Position numbers and translations under genes: made by a program
The notes under the pieces: model-generated
What the model was told of the DNA's origin: nothing
Databases searched by the model: none
What the model saw: only the letters and a program-made list of their open reading frames with translations
Source: Larus michahellis
Taxonomy: Eukaryota > Chordata > Aves > Charadriiformes > Laridae
Length of the DNA: 64,000 nt
Assembly (NCBI RefSeq): GCF_964199755.1
Contig: NC_133918.1
Location: 2,825,191-2,889,190, forward strand
Direction of reading: 5' to 3'
In this document: positions 60,596 to 64,000 of the stretch, piece after piece
Position numbering within the stretch: the stretch's first letter is position 1
Layout of the letters: the number at the start of each line of letters is the position of its first letter

Positions 60596-61706
60596 ATGGG
60601 GGACACGGTGCCGGGGGGACGGCGCCCCTTCACCATCGAGTACCTGCTGTCGGAGCGGGGAGAGGGGGGTCCCCGCGGCCCCCCAGCCCCCGGCCGCAGC
60701 CCCCCGCAGCTCCCCCGGCCCCCCCCGGGACCCGGGGACAAGCCGGCGCAGTCCTACATCGCCCTCATCTCCACCGCCATCCTCTCCTCCCCGGAGAAGA
60801 AGCTGCTGCTCTCCGACATCTACCAGTGGATCATGGACAACTACCCCTACTTCAAGAACAAGGTGAGGGGCCGTGATGCAAGAGCGAATCCCTTCCGGGG
60901 TGTTTTTTCCCCTCGGTTTTGGTGGTTTGGGGTGGGCGAACTGGGAGCTGAGCCCGGGGTGCTGGTGGCGGGTGGGGGCCGGGGCTGGGTTGGACTCACC
61001 GCGTCTCTGCTGACCCCAATCCACCGGGAAACCGCATGTGCCGGCGGCGTCCGCATCTCGGGATAATTTCAAGCGGTGCCAGTGTTGGTTTCTCCAGGCG
61101 CCGTTCACTCTGGTGCCTACTGACGTCCCTGCGGGGCGTGTGGCGGGCTCGGAGGGGCCCTTGGTGGCCACGGGCTGGCTGACGGCACCTCTCGGCCCAG
61201 GAGAAGAGCTGGCGCAACAGCGTCCGCCACAACCTCTCCCTTAACGAGTGCTTCGTCAAAGCCGGCCGCAGCGACAACGGCAAAGGCCACTTCTGGGCCA
61301 TCCACCCCGCCAACCTGGAGGATTTTGCCAAAGGCGACTACCATCGCCGGCGGGCCCGGCGCCGCGTCCGCAGGTGAGCGGGGCTGGGGGGGGGTCCTGG
61401 GGGGGGGTCCCCAGGTGGGGGGTTTGGGAGGTCCCGGGGGGGTTTGGGGCTCAGGGCTGACGCGGGTGCTCTGTTTCCCCTCGCAGGGTGAACGTCGGCT
61501 ACTACCACCCCTATGCCCTCTACGGCCTCGGCTGCTGCTGCCCCTGCTGCCCCCCCGGCCGCCCCCTGGCCCTGCCGGCGCTGCCCCCCCTGGCCCTGCC
61601 CGCGCCTCCCCACCGCTGCCTGTCCGAGCGGCCGCGCTGGGGCTGGGGACGCGTCCCCCCTCCCCGGGGCCTCGGCCCCCTCCTGCCCCGGCCCCCCTTC
61701 CTGTAG
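60596..61706 (+). CDS. FOXQ2: Forkhead box protein Q2
   Basis: Forkhead transcription factor. Exons: 60596-60862, 61201-61373, 61487-61706 (TAG). GT/AG borders and phases fit; 660 nt, 219 aa. Residues 12-18, FTIEYLL, form an N-terminal eh1-type Groucho/TLE-binding motif, implying repression. The forkhead domain is about 49-146: [36 protein letters not shown], recognition helix [10 protein letters not shown] (95-104), [20 protein letters not shown] and a basic wing [10 protein letters not shown]. The string [12 protein letters not shown] follows, then a short Cys- and Pro-rich tail. [15 protein letters not shown] and [10 protein letters not shown] are what I know as FoxQ2 rather than FOXQ1, FOXD or FOXL hallmarks. 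An intron splits the forkhead domain just before EKSWRNS. FOXQ2 occurs in fish and invertebrates; I recall that it is lost in placental mammals. The tail is so GC-rich that its exact reading is less certain. Confidence 0.9.
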
Positions 61707-61914
61707 CCCCCCCCCCCCGCTCGGGTGGGATCCCCCCGAAATTGGTGCCAGCTCCAGGCAGGACCTGCTCAGGGACGCTCTGGATGTCACCTGCCCCGTG
61801 TGTCCCCCCCCAGCTCCTCCAAGCCAAGGGGTCGCGTGTGTGTCCCCCCCCCATCACCAATGAACTCTGATGTGCAGGGATGGGGCCAGAGCCCGGGGCA
61901 CACCCCCCCGCCCG

Positions 61915-62440
61915 AGGGACCATCCCCAACACCCCTGTCCCCCATGGCCCAATGGAGAACCCCCCAGGAACTGTCCCGTGGCCCAATGTGGACCCTCCCC
62001 AACACCCCCTGTCCCCATGCCCCAGTGGGGAACCCCCCGGGGACCCTCCCCAACACCCCACAGTCACCATGGCCCAATGGGACCCCCCCGGACTGTCCCC
62101 AAGACCCCCTGTGCCCATGGCCCGATGGGGACTCTCTGGGGGCTGTCCCCCAACACCCTCCCATCCCCATGGCCCAGGTGGGGAACCCCCCCCCGGGACC
62201 TTCCCCAACACCCCCCCCATCCTCACGCCCCAACGTGGACCCCCTGGAGACTGTCCCCAACAACCCCCGTCCCCATGACGTAATGGGGATACCCCCCCGC
62301 CAGGAACTGTCCCCAAGAGCCCCCTGTCCCCATTCCCCAACAGTGACACCCCCCCCCCCAGGGACTGTCCCCAGCACCCCCTGTCCCCATATCCCAGTGG
62401 GGACCCCCCCAGCGACCCCCATCTCCCGGAGTCCCCACCC
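61915..62440. repeat. C-rich minisatellite downstream of FOXQ2
   Basis: About nine degenerate units of roughly 50-57 bases share AACACCCCCTGTCCCCATG and GCCCAATGGGGA, for example near 61930, 62000, 62050, 62100, 62150, 62257, 62308 and 62370. It generates long spurious Pro- and Gly-rich frames on both strands. Confidence 0.85.
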
Positions 62441-62574
62441 CACAGGCTGCCCTGGGAGGTGCCCTGCTCCCCCACGTCCCCCCATCCCAGCCGTGTCACC
62501 CATGGGGGGGGGGGGGGGGGGGGGTGTCCGTCCCGTCCCGTCCCCCCCGGCGTGCACAGGCACATATGGGGCTT

Positions 62575-62800
62575 AAACCCTCCAGCGGCAGGCCCCTGCC
62601 CTAATTATTTTCTTACTAATTGTCCCTGACGCCCCTAATGAAATCGCGGCTCCCAGGTGTTAAGTGGCATTAGGCGTCTCGCTGAGAACGACGACTCGGG
62701 CCCCAAATCCGGGAGATAAAACCCCCAAAGCCCTTCGCGCTCCCGAGAACTAGGCAGCTTATGACACAGATTAATCCCCCAGCATTGGCCGTGCCCTTTG
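62575..62800. promoter_or_regulatory. Unique island between simple repeats, possible regulatory element
   Basis: About 225 bases of balanced composition flanked by poly-G and poly-C tracts. It contains CTAATTATTTTCTTACTAAT, AGGTGTTAAGTG, GGCATTAGGCG and GATTAATCCCC (62770-62780, TAATCC core). It has no open coding homology. A regulatory role for FOXQ2 is inference from position and motifs. Confidence 0.4.
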
Positions 62801-63640
62801 GCGGGGGGGGGGCGGGGGGGGGGGAGGATAATGGCTGGGGGCGGGGGGGGGGCTCCCGGGGGTGTCGGGGCGGGGGCTGGCGCGGGGGACAAGGTGGCAG
62901 CAGGGTTGGGGGTTTGTGCCCAAAGTGCCACCTCCGTGTGTGGCCGTCCCCCGCCTGCCTCAGTTTCCCCGTTTGCAGATGGGGGGGGGGGTGTTTCCCC
63001 CCCACCTGCCCCATCCCGGCCCTGGTGGGGGGGGGGGGGGGGGACGACGGACGGACACACGGTGGGGGGACACCCCAAACCCCGTCCCCAGAGGCTCCTT
63101 AACCCGTGGCCATCTGGGTGCCGGCGTTTGCCCCGGCCCTAATCTGTGCCCAAACGGGATTAGGGCCCCCCCCTCTGCCCCCCCCACCCCCCCCCCGCGG
63201 CTTAACGGGGCCCGATCCGACCATGGGGGGACTGGGCAGACTGGGAGGGGCACTACCCCCCCCGCCATTAACTTTGCAAGGGGGGGGGGGGTGTGTGTGC
63301 TCCATTTGGGGAAACTGAGGCACAGCGAGAGGCTGCGACTGATCCCCCCCCCCCCCCCGCAGCCCTGGGCCCCCTAAATCAGGGTTAAATCCCCCCCAAA
63401 ACCCCACCGCGGCGGGTCTTCCCCCCCCCGCCCCCGCCGGGGCGTGCTGCCCCTCCCCCAACCCAGCAGCTCTTGCTCAAAACTCCAAAAAAAGAAAAAA
63501 AAAAAAAAAAAAAAAGAAGAAAACATAAAACACCATAAACCAGCCCCAAAATAGAGCCCCCCCCCCGCCCCCCCCGCAGAGCTGCCGCCCTCGATAAGCT
63601 TTTCCGCCTCCCAAGAAAACCAAACGGCTGCGCGGGGATT
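62800..63640. other. Homopolymer-rich intergenic DNA
   Basis: Runs of G (63027-63042), C (63345-63358) and A (63498-63515) with little unique sequence. Nothing else was recognised. Confidence 0.6.
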
Positions 63641-64000
63641 TTTTTTTTTTAATATATAGTTTATTTTCTTTGTTTTTTTTTTCTTTTTTTTTTTTTTTTT
63701 AAAGCCCCCCCCTCCCAAAGTGCAATTTTTATTATTTTAAATTTCTGTCTTTTCTTTTTTTTTTTTTTCCTTTTTCTTTTTTTTCTCCTCCTCGCCTCCC
63801 ACACTTTTATAAAGAACTATCAAAGTTACAATCTATGGAATGTCTTTTCTGTGCTTTTTTTTTTTTTTTTAATATATATATATATATTTTATATTTTTTC
63901 TTTTGCTTTTGCCTCGCTCCTTCCTCCCCCCCCCCCAACAACCCCCCCCCCTCCCCACAAAAAGTAGTTTTAACACATTAAAAACGGCTGAAAACCTGGC
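63640..64000 (-). other. Possible 3' UTR end of a minus-strand neighbour
   Basis: The minus strand has AATAAA at 63728-63733 and 63660-63665, and unique AT-rich sequence to the right (around 63810-63840). In human the next gene after PIAS4 is ZBTB7A, transcribed towards PIAS4. This fits its 3' end, but no coding sequence is in the window. Confidence 0.3.

Noticed and set aside
61117-62565. A 482-codon minus-strand open frame opposite FOXQ2
   Set aside because: It is antisense to FOXQ2 exons and then to a C-rich minisatellite. The glycine-rich repeats are just the complement of that array.
61725-62576. A 283-codon plus-strand Pro-rich frame after FOXQ2
   Set aside because: Entirely the translated minisatellite; FOXQ2 already ends at 61706.

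Overview
The window is vertebrate nuclear DNA and most likely comes from a bird microchromosome. The evidence is several CR1 LINE 3' ends (one with the ATTCTATG-type tail), very GC-rich short-intron genes, and coding exons that match vertebrate PRR22, DUS3L, DAPK3, EEF2, PIAS4 and FOXQ2. CR1 plus a forkhead gene that I recall as absent from placental mammals argues against a mammal. I cannot name the species. DAPK3-EEF2-PIAS4 is the order I know from human 19p13.3. DUS3L-PRR22 are neighbours in human too, but elsewhere on 19p13.3, so the two blocks appear joined here.

Layout, left to right. (1) 1-1850: the 3' part of a PRR22-like gene (copy A). (2) 3457-8466: DUS3L on +, with good splice sites at most exons but with the first zinc finger and the N-terminal half of the dihydrouridine synthase domain missing. 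(3) About 9397-11880: a second PRR22-like gene (copy B) with a G-rich 3' minisatellite. (4) 12532-13346: a composite CR1 repeat, then about 2.9 kb without a recognisable gene. (5) 16276 to about 22890: DAPK3 on -, 8 coding exons, 456 aa. (6) 23048-32926: EEF2 on -, 15 coding exons, 858 aa, with SNORD37 in an intron and CR1 copies filling the last intron. (7) 33.0-35.4 kb: CpG-rich intergenic DNA with one CR1. (8) 35487 to about 60175: PIAS4 on +, 11 coding exons, 495 aa, with AT-rich introns and a 2.8-kb 3' UTR. (9) 60596-61706: FOXQ2 on +, 3 exons, 219 aa, between homeobox-site-bearing flanks. (10) 61.9-64.0 kb: C/G minisatellites, homopolymers and perhaps the 3' end of a minus-strand neighbour (ZBTB7A is next in human).

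The genes are independent and do not form a pathway: tRNA modification (DUS3L), a death-associated Ser/Thr kinase (DAPK3), translation elongation (EEF2, with an intronic guide for 28S rRNA methylation), a SUMO E3 ligase (PIAS4) and a forkhead repressor (FOXQ2). The most unusual points are the duplicated and internally repeat-expanded PRR22 genes on both sides of a DUS3L that lacks its catalytic core, the retained compact FOXQ2, and an almost identical composite CR1 segment found at two places 11 kb apart. All exon coordinates were derived by hand from reading frame, GT/AG signals and remembered homologues.
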